A DNA stretch of 64,000 nucleotides from JAIRMO01 sp046533115. GTDB lineage: Bacteria > Spirochaetota > Spirochaetia > Treponematales > Breznakiellaceae. The stretch lies in NCBI RefSeq assembly GCF_046533115.1, contig NZ_JAJQRC010000013.1, positions 11,702 to 75,701 on the forward strand, read 5' to 3'. The position numbers and the translations under genes were made by a program. The number at the start of each line of letters is the position of its first letter. Positions within the stretch are counted from its first letter, which is position 1. Shown in pieces: positions 49,675-57,668 of the stretch. Under the pieces are notes generated by a model that was not told where the DNA came from, ran no database searches, and worked only from the letters and a program-made list of their open reading frames with translations.

Positions 49675-49945
49675 CAGTGGAGAAACCCCTGGAGGTTTTT
49701 CCGGTGCAGGGATAACAGAATACGGTGCAATTCCGTTGCGGTCCCGCCACCGTAACCGGGGATGAAACGGGCGATAAAGGGATGCGCGGGTTTTGGCGCG
49801 CGCCCCTTGGTAGAGCCATTGCCGGAGCGGGCGGTTCGACGGGTAAAACCCGGTTGAACCGCCCGGCATCCGGTGAGAAGGCGTCCTGAGTAAGCGGATC
49901 CGGAAGCCGGGAGACGGTCCCTGTGCCTATTACCCGAACCCTCGG
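49675..49945 (+). ncRNA. Cobalamin riboswitch (large class) ahead of transporter system 2
   Basis: Conserved pieces appear in order: ACGGTGCAATTCCGT, CGGTCCCGCCACCGTAA (49739-49755), a long variable paired region, CCGGTGAGAAGGCG, and the B12 box AGCCGGGAGACGGTCC (49905-49920). The RNA lies between a good promoter and the GTG of the permease gene at 49969. No terminator with a U-tract follows; ACCCT/AGGGT pairing near the start codon suggests that translation is blocked when B12 binds. It should lower importer synthesis when cobalamin is plentiful. Confidence 0.88.
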
Positions 49946-49968
49946 CAGAAGGGTGATGAGGTTCCCTG

Positions 49969-50964
49969 GTGAAGACCCGCGGCGCGTTTTTTTTTATGCT
50001 GGCGGTATCGGTGCTGCTGGTACTGCTGCTTTTGTTCGGCCTTTTTTCGGGCAGCGTCAAGATCCCCTTGTCCCGTATGGGGGCCATTTTTACCGGGGCC
50101 GACCGGGACAGCCCTGCCGCCAGGATTGTGCTGGGGCTCCGGCTGCCCCGGATGGTGACGGCCCTCCTGGTGGGGATGATGTTGGCTTCGGCGGGGACCG
50201 TTTCCCAGGCCGTGTTCCGTAATCCCCTGGCGGACCCCTACGTAATCGGCATCAGTTCCGGCGCCATGGCCGGGGCGGCCCTGGCATTTATTTTGAAACT
50301 CCCCGATTTTTTTTACGGGATCTTTGCCTTTGTTACCGCGGCGGGAACCGCCTTTCTCATCTTCCGTCTTTCCGGCCGGGAGGGGAAAACCGACACCGCG
50401 GGGATCCTCATCATCGGCGTGGCGGTATCCACCTTTTTGGGGGCCTTTACTTCTTTTTTTATGTATATGTCGGGGCAGGACGCCTACCGGATCGTGATCT
50501 GGACCATGGGTTACCTGGGGGGAGCCTCCTGGTTCCGGGCCGGCCTTTTGGCCGGGCCCCTGCTCCTGGGGATGTCCTACTTTTTGTACCACCGTCACGA
50601 CCTGGACGCCCTGCTTTTGGGGGATGACGAGGCCTTTTCCCTAGGACTGCCCGTGGGGGCCCTCAAGCGGCGGCTCCTCGCGGTGGTGAGTTTGATCGCC
50701 GCCTTTTCCGTGGCCTTTACAGGCATGATAGGCTTTGTGGGACTGATGGTGCCCCATGGGGTACGGCTCTGTGTGGGGAACAGCCACCGCCGCCTGCTGC
50801 CCCTGGCGGCGTATGCGGGGGGTGTGTTTTTGCTCCTCGCCGATATTTTGGCCCGGACCCTGCTGGCCCCCATCGAAATTCCCATCGGGGTGATCACCGC
50901 TTTTTTCGGGGCTCCCTTTTTTCTTTTTCTCGCCCTCAGGACCGGGCGGGGGGTGGCTCTATGA
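49969..50964 (+). CDS. FecCD/BtuC-family ABC permease, system 2
   Basis: 331 residues from a GTG, about ten membrane helices. RLPRMVTALLVGMMLASAGTVSQAVFRNPLADPYVIG (core SAGTVSQAVFRNPLADP), GISSGAMAGAALA, and TGMIGFVGLMVPHGVR match the family. It is under the cobalamin riboswitch, so corrinoid import is well supported. The end overlaps the ATPase gene by 4 bases. Here the permease comes first and the binding protein last, unlike system 1. Confidence 0.9.
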   Translation: MKTRGAFFFMLAVSVLLVLLLLFGLFSGSVKIPLSRMGAIFTGADRDSPAARIVLGLRLPRMVTALLVGMMLASAGTVSQAVFRNPLADPYVIGISSGAMAGAALAFILKLPDFFYGIFAFVTAAGTAFLIFRLSGREGKTDTAGILIIGVAVSTFLGAFTSFFMYMSGQDAYRIVIWTMGYLGGASWFRAGLLAGPLLLGMSYFLYHRHDLDALLLGDDEAFSLGLPVGALKRRLLAVVSLIAAFSVAFTGMIGFVGLMVPHGVRLCVGNSHRRLLPLAAYAGGVFLLLADILARTLLAPIEIPIGVITAFFGAPFFLFLALRTGRGVAL

Positions 50965-51746
50965 GCCTTGCGGCGGAGCAGGTGAGTTTTGCCTACTACG
51001 GCAGGCCGGTGCTCAGGGAAATATCCCTCACCATAGAGCCGGGGGAATTCCTGGGCTTCCTCGGTCCCAATGGTTCGGGAAAATCAACCTTTCTCAAAAT
51101 CATTCTGGGGTATCTGAAACCTTCCCGGGGGCGGATCCTTTTCTCCGGAACCCATACCCTTCCTAATCAGGAGGAACGCTCCCGGCGGATCGCCTTTTTG
51201 CCCCAAAACCCGGTCCTCCACGGCTCCCTCCTGGTAAAGGAGGTGATCGTCCTGGGCAGGCTTCCCCACATCAAGGATCGCTGGGCCGGTTACGGAAAAA
51301 GCGATTGGGCCAAGGTTGCGGAAGTGATGGAGATCCTGGGGATAAGCGGCCTGGCGGATCGAAAGGTGACGGAACTTTCCGGCGGGGAACGGCAAAAGGT
51401 GATCATCGGCCGCTGTCTGGTGCAGGAGGGGGATATCCTGCTCCTGGACGAGGTAAGCTCGGGGCTGGATCTTAACCATACCATAGAGATCATGGAATTC
51501 ATGCGGCAAAAGTCCGGAAAAGAAGGGAAAACCATCATAGCGGTCCTCCACGATTTGAATCTGGCCTCCCAGTACTGTGACCGGATCGTGCTGCTCAAGG
51601 AGGGCTGCCTGCGGTATCAGGGCGGTCCCCGGGAAGTTATTACCGGAAACATGGTGGAGGAGATCTACGGCATCCGGGCGCTCATACAAACCGACGGGGA
51701 GGGGCGGCCGGTGGTGCTGCCCAGGCGGAATAACGGGGAGGACTGA
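50961..51746 (+). CDS. ABC transporter ATP-binding protein, system 2 (BtuD-like)
   Basis: 261 residues. Walker A GPNGSGKST, signature ELSGGERQKVIIGRCL, Walker B LLLDEVSSGLD, where Val-Ser replaces the common Pro-Thr after the catalytic Glu, and H-loop VLHDLNLASQYC. Overlaps the permease gene (ATGA), and the binding-protein gene follows after 2 bases. Energises the riboswitch-controlled corrinoid importer. Confidence 0.9.
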   Translation: MSLAAEQVSFAYYGRPVLREISLTIEPGEFLGFLGPNGSGKSTFLKIILGYLKPSRGRILFSGTHTLPNQEERSRRIAFLPQNPVLHGSLLVKEVIVLGRLPHIKDRWAGYGKSDWAKVAEVMEILGISGLADRKVTELSGGERQKVIIGRCLVQEGDILLLDEVSSGLDLNHTIEIMEFMRQKSGKEGKTIIAVLHDLNLASQYCDRIVLLKEGCLRYQGGPREVITGNMVEEIYGIRALIQTDGEGRPVVLPRRNNGED

Positions 51747-51748
51747 GC

Positions 51749-52744
51749 ATGGACAAAAAACAAGCCCCTGCGGGATTCGGGATGATCCTGCCGATCCTGG
51801 CATGCCTCTGTTTGGGGGCGTGCGGGGGCAAGGAGACGGCAAACCGCGAAAACAGCGGAGAGCGGCAAAACACCGGGGAGCGGGCCCTCTACTGGCAGGT
51901 ACTCACCGAGAAGGGGGGTGAATATATTGTTGACCGGGAGGGCAATAAAATACCCCTGACCCGCTACCGGCGGATCGTCCTCTTCTCCCCGGGGGCGATA
52001 GAAACCCTGTACCTCATCGGCGCCGAGGATTCCATCGCGGCGATCCCCTCGGTCCGGGGCTATATCTGGCCGGAAGAAAAAACCAAACTGCTTCCGGTGG
52101 TGGGCAGTACCTCCCGGCCTAATGTGGAAACGATTATCGCCTTTGAGCCGGATCTTATCATCGGTAACACCATGACCTCCGAGCTTATCGCGGATTTTAA
52201 CCGCCGGGGTTATCGGGCGATTATCCACGGGGCATATTTTATAGAAGATATTTTTAACAGCACCCTCCTTATGGGCCGGCTTACAGGCCGGGCAACGGAG
52301 GCGGAAGCCCTGATCACGGAGAAGCGGTCCCGGCTTGCGGCCATCCGGGCGGACCTGGAACAGCGGCCCCTGGACCTCACCGGGGCCTTTATCTACTCCG
52401 CCGATCCCATCATGGCCTTTACCGACCAGACCCTGGCGGGGGAGATCCTCACCATCCTGGGGGCCCGGAATATCGCCGAAGGCTTAAGCGCGGCCCAGCC
52501 CATTCTTTCCCCTGAGTATATCCTGGCGCAGAATCCCGATTTTCTTTTCGGCGCCCTGTCCTTTACCAAGGTTGAGGACGTGTTAGCCGCTGATCCGGTG
52601 ATCACCCAAACCAGGGCGGGAAAAGAAAAAAACATCAATATCATCCCTTCGTCGCTGTTCCTGCGGCCTTCCCCCCGGATCGTGGAAAACCTGGGGGAAC
52701 TCTATGAGGCGGTTAAGAAATTTTCAAACTCCCGGGATTCATAG
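51749..52744 (+). CDS. Corrinoid-binding lipoprotein (BtuF-like), system 2
   Basis: 331 residues. Signal with lipobox LCLGAC; followed by a low-complexity stretch rich in Asn, Glu and Arg. BtuF/FepB fold: RIVLFSPGAIETLYLIGAEDSIAAIPSV (core LFSPGAIETLYLIGAE), VVGSTSRPNVETIIAFEPDLII (core VGSTSRPNVETI), LGARNIAEGLS. Last gene of the riboswitch operon. The stop codon overlaps that of the convergent btuB-like gene by 6 bases, so no terminator lies between. Confidence 0.87.
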   Translation: MDKKQAPAGFGMILPILACLCLGACGGKETANRENSGERQNTGERALYWQVLTEKGGEYIVDREGNKIPLTRYRRIVLFSPGAIETLYLIGAEDSIAAIPSVRGYIWPEEKTKLLPVVGSTSRPNVETIIAFEPDLIIGNTMTSELIADFNRRGYRAIIHGAYFIEDIFNSTLLMGRLTGRATEAEALITEKRSRLAAIRADLEQRPLDLTGAFIYSADPIMAFTDQTLAGEILTILGARNIAEGLSAAQPILSPEYILAQNPDFLFGALSFTKVEDVLAADPVITQTRAGKEKNINIIPSSLFLRPSPRIVENLGELYEAVKKFSNSRDS

Positions 52745-54664
52745 CTCATAGTTGAGGCCGATGGAAAAGATCTGGGGGGTTGACGGCCCCAGGGAATCGA
52801 TGAGGCCGGTAACATTGTCCACCCCTGCTTTGACCAGGAAATTTTTATGCAGGGCCAGGGAAAAATAAAAATCAAGGATAAAACGGGGATCCGTATCCGG
52901 TTTGTTGGGGATATGCAGGGGTGAAAAAAAACGGCCCTGCAGGTACGTAGTAATGCGCCGCTCCTGATGTTCAAAACCCAGTTTCATTTTGACCGTGTGG
53001 GCCGGCTGGGGATAGAGTTCCGTTTTTTCATGACGATCATACCCGTAAAGCCAAGCGTACCCCAGGGAGAAGAAACCGTATTTCAGAAACGACAGCTTTC
53101 CTTCGGCGTCAATACCGGCCCGCATGGATCGGGCGATATTTTTAGCGTCGTAGATCCGCTGGCCGTTTACGGTATCGGTCAGGACATTGTCGATCTCGTT
53201 AAAAAGTTCATGGTAATAGAGGTTGATCTGGGCAAAACAGCCGGGCCGGGCGTACTCAAGTCCGGTGTTAACGGCCAGGGAATATTCCGGCCGGAGGTCC
53301 CGGTTGCCCCGCACATGCTGGGTTCTGTTTTCGTAATCCAGGTAGAGATCGTTAAAACTCGGCGCCCTATAGCCTGCCCCGGCCCCGGCCAGAACGCGGA
53401 ACCCCCGGGGAAGATGGTACATCAGGGACAGTTTCGGCGCCCCGGCAAAACCAAAGGGAGAGTTCCGCTCTACCCGTACCCCGGCGAGGATGGAAAATTT
53501 TTCCCGGTAATACTCGGTCTGGAAAAAAAGCGCTTCCTTATCAATACCGATAAACGGCGTATCCAGATCGTACTTTTCCATGCTGTGGTAGGCCCCTTCC
53601 AGTCCCAGGGTGAAGATAAAATTGGAGAGCCCTTCGTATACCCCCATCAGTTCCAGGGCCGCGAGGTTTTCGTTTTCCCCGCTTTCCCCCGCTTTCCAGG
53701 CATCGGTATCGGAGGAATAGGTGTCTTTATCCCGCCGGTAAAAGTTGTCGTAGAACCTTGTGGTAAGCCTGCTTCCTTCCAAGGGGCTTAACTCCATTTC
53801 GGCATAACCCTCGGCGCGGATATAATCAAACCGGTTAAGACTTCCCTGCTTATCGGTCTGGTCGTCCCGCCGCATCAGCATAAAAGAACCCCCGGTCCGG
53901 AATTCCGAAGTATCCCCCAGGGGGATAACCGTATCCAGCCCCGCCCTTCCCCGATAGTACCGGGGGAGCAGGGAGCTTTCCCCGGTTTCGTCGTAATAAA
54001 AGGTTCCCCAGCCGGTTTCCACATCCAGGGCGTTCCGGACCTTTCCCACAGAAAATCCCCCGGCCGCGGTAAACAGTTGTTCCCGCAGGGGGGTAAAGTC
54101 ATAGGCCGGGAGGAAACGGTTGGTAAGGCCCGCGGTAAAGAAGGGGGCCGCCTCAGGTTTTTTAGTGATGATGTTGATTACCCCCCCGATACTGTCGGAG
54201 CCGTAAAGAGCCGACTGGGGTCCCCGGACGATTTCTATCTGTTTGATGTTTCCCAGGGGCAGGGTTTCCCCCTGGAAGCGCTGGGAATTTCTCCCCACCA
54301 CCCGCCGACCGTTTACGAGGAGCAGCACCCGGGCCTTATCCATCCCCTGCATCTGGATATAATCCCCCATGGCGTTCCCGGTATACACCAGGCCATAGTC
54401 ATCGAGAATGTCCGTCAAGGTATCGGCATTGGAATGGACTAGCTCCTTTTCGGAAATAATCTCCGTCACCACCGGGCTGTCCGTAAGCCGCTTTTCGGTG
54501 CGGGTGCCCGTGATGGTGATCCCTTCTCCTTCGGGGAGGACCTCGTATTCCGGATCCCAGGGAAAATCCCCTTCCGTCTCCTGGGCAGCTACGGGGATAA
54601 TCCCCCCCAGGAGCAGGAGCAGCGGCATGATGCGGCAGATCTTATTTTTACCGGGCAAACCCAC
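52739..54664 (-). CDS. btuB: TonB-dependent outer-membrane receptor, BtuB-like
   Basis: 641 residues from a GTG with AAGGAGG upstream. Signal peptide (IMPLLLLLGGIIPVAAQ), a plug domain (~30-160) with ITITGTRTEKRLTDSPVVTEII (core TGTRTEKRLTDSP), VLLLVNGRRVVGRNSQ and EIVRGPQSALYGSDSIGGVINIITKK (core RGPQSALYGSDSIGG), then a beta-barrel ending in an aromatic strand FSIGLNYEL. It should take up cobalamin or other corrinoids across the outer membrane. A TonB box is not evident. It lies 27 bases after cbiK in the same direction and is thus controlled by the same riboswitch. Confidence 0.88.
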   Translation of the reverse strand: MGLPGKNKICRIMPLLLLLGGIIPVAAQETEGDFPWDPEYEVLPEGEGITITGTRTEKRLTDSPVVTEIISEKELVHSNADTLTDILDDYGLVYTGNAMGDYIQMQGMDKARVLLLVNGRRVVGRNSQRFQGETLPLGNIKQIEIVRGPQSALYGSDSIGGVINIITKKPEAAPFFTAGLTNRFLPAYDFTPLREQLFTAAGGFSVGKVRNALDVETGWGTFYYDETGESSLLPRYYRGRAGLDTVIPLGDTSEFRTGGSFMLMRRDDQTDKQGSLNRFDYIRAEGYAEMELSPLEGSRLTTRFYDNFYRRDKDTYSSDTDAWKAGESGENENLAALELMGVYEGLSNFIFTLGLEGAYHSMEKYDLDTPFIGIDKEALFFQTEYYREKFSILAGVRVERNSPFGFAGAPKLSLMYHLPRGFRVLAGAGAGYRAPSFNDLYLDYENRTQHVRGNRDLRPEYSLAVNTGLEYARPGCFAQINLYYHELFNEIDNVLTDTVNGQRIYDAKNIARSMRAGIDAEGKLSFLKYGFFSLGYAWLYGYDRHEKTELYPQPAHTVKMKLGFEHQERRITTYLQGRFFSPLHIPNKPDTDPRFILDFYFSLALHKNFLVKAGVDNVTGLIDSLGPSTPQIFSIGLNYEL

Positions 54665-54691
54665 ACCGCCCTCCTTCTTCGACTTATCCTG

Positions 54692-55570
54692 TTAGCCCTT
54701 GATGGCGTTCCCGACATGGCGGACAAACATATCCCGAACCCCCGGGTATTCACCTAGGCCCCGGAGCACCGGTACCACCTCATACCCGTGGGACTCAAAG
54801 ATGGTTTTCCAGGAATCCTCCTCATCCCCGGCCATATCGTTATTGGCGTGATCCCCCGCCACGATCATCAGGGGCAGCAGCACCACCCGTTTAACCTTCA
54901 ACCCTTCTGTTTCGGCGATCACATCCTCCAGGGAGGGTTCCGCCTCCACGGTACCGATCAGGTAATGGGAGAAGTTCCGGCTCTTGAGCTGTTGGCTGAG
55001 TTTTGCGTAGGTAGCGTTTGCCGCGTGTTCCGTCCCGTGACCCATAAAAACCACGGCGGTGTTGTCATCCGCGTATTGTTTTGTTTCTTCGGTCAGGATA
55101 TTGACGATATCGGTGTAATCCTGATCGGAAATGAGCAGGGGCAGGCTGTAGGTGATGCTCGCAAAATATTTTTCAAAGGGTTTGATTTCCGCAATTACGT
55201 CATCGTACTCATGGCCGCTCATGACATGGGTCGGCTGGACGACCACCTGTTTTACCCCGTCGGATCGTAAGCGTTCCATGGCATCGGTAACATTGTCGAT
55301 GTTCAGGCCGTCCCGTTCTTTTAACTTGTCGATAATGATCTGGCTGGTAAAAGCCCGGCGTTGTTCATAACCGGGATAGGCGGCGGCCAAAGTTTTTTCA
55401 ATGGCCTCAATGGTTTTTGCCCGGGATTCATTGTAACTGGTGCCAAAGCTCACTACCAGCAGCACCGGCTTCTGATCCCCCGCAGCGGGCTTAACGCTGC
55501 TGCAGGCGCTCAGGGCAATAAGCAACAGGGACAGCGCACAGGCTGTCAACGAAACGAGTTTGTTCTTCAT
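54692..55570 (-). CDS. cbiK: Sirohydrochlorin cobaltochelatase CbiK, exported lipoprotein form
   Basis: 292 residues from the ATG at 55570, with AAGGAAGG upstream. The longer frame to 55756 would run through the riboswitch and is rejected. A lipoprotein signal ends in ALSAC. The body is class II chelatase: VSFGTSYNESRAKTIEAIE at the start, QPTHVMSGHEYDDV, the metal-ligand His in FMGHGTEHAAN and the second His in IVAGDHANNDMAGDEE. CbiK inserts Co(II) into sirohydrochlorin at the start of the anaerobic corrin route. Export is unexpected for a biosynthetic enzyme but is known for the periplasmic CbiK of Desulfovibrio, where a cobalt or haem scavenging role was suggested. First gene of the riboswitch-controlled cbiK-btuB unit. 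Confidence 0.9.
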   Translation of the reverse strand: MKNKLVSLTACALSLLLIALSACSSVKPAAGDQKPVLLVVSFGTSYNESRAKTIEAIEKTLAAAYPGYEQRRAFTSQIIIDKLKERDGLNIDNVTDAMERLRSDGVKQVVVQPTHVMSGHEYDDVIAEIKPFEKYFASITYSLPLLISDQDYTDIVNILTEETKQYADDNTAVVFMGHGTEHAANATYAKLSQQLKSRNFSHYLIGTVEAEPSLEDVIAETEGLKVKRVVLLPLMIVAGDHANNDMAGDEEDSWKTIFESHGYEVVPVLRGLGEYPGVRDMFVRHVGNAIKG

Positions 55571-55634
55571 CGTGGTTCCTTCCTTGTAAGAATTATTTGA
55601 ATCTAAATCTCGGTGATTTATTAGACTCCTTAAA

Positions 55635-55663
55635 TAAAAAAGCCATGGCACACACCATGGCTT
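55635..55663 (-). terminator. Riboswitch expression-platform terminator upstream of cbiK
   Basis: On the minus strand AAGCCATGG (55663-55655) pairs with CCATGGCTT (55648-55640) over a 6-base loop and is followed by a run of T (55640-55635). It lies between the compact riboswitch and the cbiK start, so ligand binding can decide whether transcription continues. Confidence 0.8.
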
Positions 55664-55689
55664 CGCACTGCTATTCATATTTTTCCGGT

Positions 55690-55779
55690 GTGCGCAGAAA
55701 AAATATGACCCTGGTAACCCGGCTGTAACGGTAACGCACTTGCGAGGGAATTTCACCCTGCTTCCCCATTGTAATGTCT
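55690..55779 (-). ncRNA. Compact cobalamin riboswitch controlling cbiK-btuB
   Basis: Read on the minus strand: GGGTGAAATTCCC (55758-55746), CGCAAGTGCGTTACCGTTAC, then a B12-box-like AGCCGGGTTACCAGGG (55724-55709). Order and spacing fit the ligand-binding core of cobalamin riboswitches, but the large peripheral domain seen at 49.7 kb is missing. A -35/-10 promoter directly upstream and an intrinsic terminator directly downstream complete the element. High B12 would be expected to shut off cobaltochelatase and receptor. Confidence 0.72.
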
Positions 55780-55785
55780 GGAAGT

Positions 55786-55814
55786 AGTATATCAGGATTC
55801 GATTCCCTGGTCAA
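55786..55814 (-). promoter_or_regulatory. Promoter of the riboswitch-cbiK-btuB transcript
   Basis: TTGACC (55814-55809) and TATACT (55791-55786) on the minus strand, spacer 17. The predicted transcript start near 55779 falls at the front of the riboswitch. Confidence 0.75.
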
Positions 55815-55849
55815 GGGAAATAATCATAATTTCAGCAAAGGACAGGAAA

Positions 55850-56050
55850 AACCACGAACCTCACGAACACCACGAACAAAGAAGAGAATTCAGGTATTAA
55901 TTCCAAGATATCGAAGTAAAAGTTCATGGTTAATTATTCCCTCCTGTTCGAGCGGTTTGCGTGGTTCGTGGCTAATTATTCCTCCCTGTTCGTGAGGTTC
56001 GTGTGGTTCGTGGTTAATCATTCTTCCCTGCTCGTGTGGTTCGTGGTTAA
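55850..56050 (+). repeat. Dispersed palindromic intergenic repeat family A, copy 4 (rearranged)
   Basis: Starts AACCACGAACCTCACGAAC and has the GAATTCAGG and GATATCGAAG blocks of copy 2, but then ends in three rounds of a ~40-base unit containing GTTCGTGG(T/C)TAAT followed by TTCCTCCCTG or similar. It lies between divergent corrin genes, unlike the other three copies, which lie between convergent genes. Confidence 0.7.
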
Positions 56051-56076
56051 TTTACTACACCGCTAACCCCCCGCTA

Positions 56077-56105
56077 TTGACAGGCGGCAGCCGGCATATT
56101 ATACC
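56077..56105 (+). promoter_or_regulatory. Candidate promoter of the cbi operon
   Basis: TTGACA (56077-56082) and TATACC (56100-56105), spacer 17; a TATTAT lies 3 bases earlier. Transcription would start near 56112, only ~20 bases before the cbiH ATG, leaving no space for a riboswitch. Confidence 0.6.
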
Positions 56106-56131
56106 TAAACTGCCGGAGGGCCGGAAAAAAC

Positions 56132-56860
56132 ATGAAACTCTATGTGATCGGCCTTGGGCCGGGGGATGAAAAATATCTGACCGCGGAAGCGAGGTACGCG
56201 CTGGAAGCGTGCCAGGTGGTGGTGGGGTATCAACGCTACCTCGATTTGATACAGGACCTTATCAAGGGGAAAGAACAATTTTCCACCCCCATGGGCGGGG
56301 AACTTAAACGGTGCCGGATGGCCCTGGATTTTGCCGCCGGAGGAAAGCCTACTGCCCTGGTATGTTCCGGGGACGCCGGGGTCTACGGCCTTGCGGGTCC
56401 GGTGTACGAACTGGCCCCGGAATATGCAGGGGTCGAGATCCTGGTGATACCGGGGATAACCGCGGCTTTGGCCGCCGCGGCCCTGTTGGGGGCGCCCCTG
56501 ACCAATGACTTTGCCGTAATCAGCCTCAGCGACCTCCTCACCCCCTGGGAAGTGATCGCGGCCCGGCTTTCCGCGGCGGCGGCGGCGGGCTTCCCCCTCT
56601 GCCTCTATAATCCCGGCAGTACCAAACGAAAGGGCCACCTTGAAAAAGCCTGCGACATCATCCTGGGCTGCCGCAGTACGGAGACGGTCTGCGGTATCGT
56701 AAGCTGCGCGGGCCGGGAGGGGGAACAGAGCCGTATCATGAGCCTCGGGGAACTGCGGAACCAAAAGGCCGATATGGTTACCACGGTCATTGTCGGCGGC
56801 GCGGAAACCGGGCTTATCGGCGGAAAGATGGTAACCCTCAGGGGCTACCGCCGTGACTGA
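56132..56860 (+). CDS. cbiH: Cobalt-precorrin-3 C17-methyltransferase (ring-contracting)
   Basis: 242 residues. Tetrapyrrole methylase fold: VIGLGPGDEKYLT at the N-terminus, VVVGYQRYLDLIQDL and ALVCSGDAGVYGLAGPVYEL (core SGDAGVYGLAGP), specific to CbiH/CobJ, then ITAALAAAALLGAPLTNDFAVISLSD. It methylates C17 using SAM while the ring contracts. GGAGGG precedes the ATG. First gene of the operon; the next gene overlaps by 8 bases. Confidence 0.93.
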   Translation: MKLYVIGLGPGDEKYLTAEARYALEACQVVVGYQRYLDLIQDLIKGKEQFSTPMGGELKRCRMALDFAAGGKPTALVCSGDAGVYGLAGPVYELAPEYAGVEILVIPGITAALAAAALLGAPLTNDFAVISLSDLLTPWEVIAARLSAAAAAGFPLCLYNPGSTKRKGHLEKACDIILGCRSTETVCGIVSCAGREGEQSRIMSLGELRNQKADMVTTVIVGGAETGLIGGKMVTLRGYRRD

Positions 56861-57665
56861 ATTCTTTGTTTTTGCGGGAACCACCGAAGGCCGCTTGTTT
56901 ATCGAGGAAGTCCGGCGTTCCGTAAAAAGCCCCTGCCGGCTGCGGGTGTTTACCGCCACCGAATACGGGAAAGAACTCCTGGAGGAAGGGGAGGGGAGGG
57001 GCGGCTCTCCCCTGATTGATATACGGCCGGGCCGGCTGGATGCCGCCGGAATCTACGGGGAACTCCTCCGGCATAGGCCGGATTATGTCATCGACTGCAC
57101 CCACCCCTATGCGGTGGAGGTTACAAGAAACATCCGGGATGCCTGCGCCAGGGCCCAATGCCGTTACCTCAGGCTGCAAAGGGAGGCCCTGTCCCTGCCC
57201 CGGGAAATACCGGTCCGCCGGGCGGACACCATGGCCGCGGCCGCGGCCTTTCTGGCCCAAGAGGAGGGTGGCATCCTCTTAACCACGGGGAGTAAAGATC
57301 TGGAATCCTTTGCCCGGCCGGAACTGCGGGATCGGGTGTTCATCAGGATCCTGCCCCTGGAGGAGGGGATAAGAAAGTGCCGGACCCTGGGGTTTTCCCC
57401 TTCCCGGGTGATAGCCCTGCAGGGACCCTTTCAGGAGGACTTTAACCGGGCCCTGCTGCGGCATACCGGTGTTTCCTGGCTCGTGACCAAGGAAACCGGG
57501 GAGGAGGGGGGGCTTTTGGAAAAGATACGCGCCGCCCAAAAGGAGGGGGTAACCGTGGTGATCCTCAAGCGGCCGGCAAAGGCGGAGGGGTATACCTTAC
57601 CGGGAATCATGGAAATTTTGCGGAAAGAGTTCCCGGCTTTTTTTGTGGACGAAAGGGGCGGTTGA
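56853..57665 (+). CDS. cbiJ: Cobalt-precorrin-6A reductase
   Basis: 270 residues from a GTG overlapping cbiH. CbiJ/CobK pattern: FFVFAGTTEGRLFIEE, DYVIDCTHPYAVEVTRNI (core DCTHPYAVEVTRN), RYLRLQRE, GGILLTTGSKDLESF (core LTTGSKDLE) and GPFQEDFNRALL. It reduces one double bond of the macrocycle with NAD(P)H. Followed 3 bases later by cbiET. Confidence 0.92.
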   Translation: MTEFFVFAGTTEGRLFIEEVRRSVKSPCRLRVFTATEYGKELLEEGEGRGGSPLIDIRPGRLDAAGIYGELLRHRPDYVIDCTHPYAVEVTRNIRDACARAQCRYLRLQREALSLPREIPVRRADTMAAAAAFLAQEEGGILLTTGSKDLESFARPELRDRVFIRILPLEEGIRKCRTLGFSPSRVIALQGPFQEDFNRALLRHTGVSWLVTKETGEEGGLLEKIRAAQKEGVTVVILKRPAKAEGYTLPGIMEILRKEFPAFFVDERGG

Positions 57666-57668
57666 AAA

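Noticed and set aside
55571..55756. N-terminal extension of cbiK
   Set aside because: The extension would be read through the terminator and riboswitch; the internal ATG at 55570 has a ribosome site and starts a good lipoprotein signal.
55850..56050. CACGAAC-type repeats as a CRISPR array
   Set aside because: Units are short, imperfect and palindromic, without regular spacers, and no cas genes are present.
55850..56131. Riboswitch upstream of cbiH
   Set aside because: No B12 box or core element is found on the plus strand; the space is filled by a family A repeat and a promoter close to the start codon.
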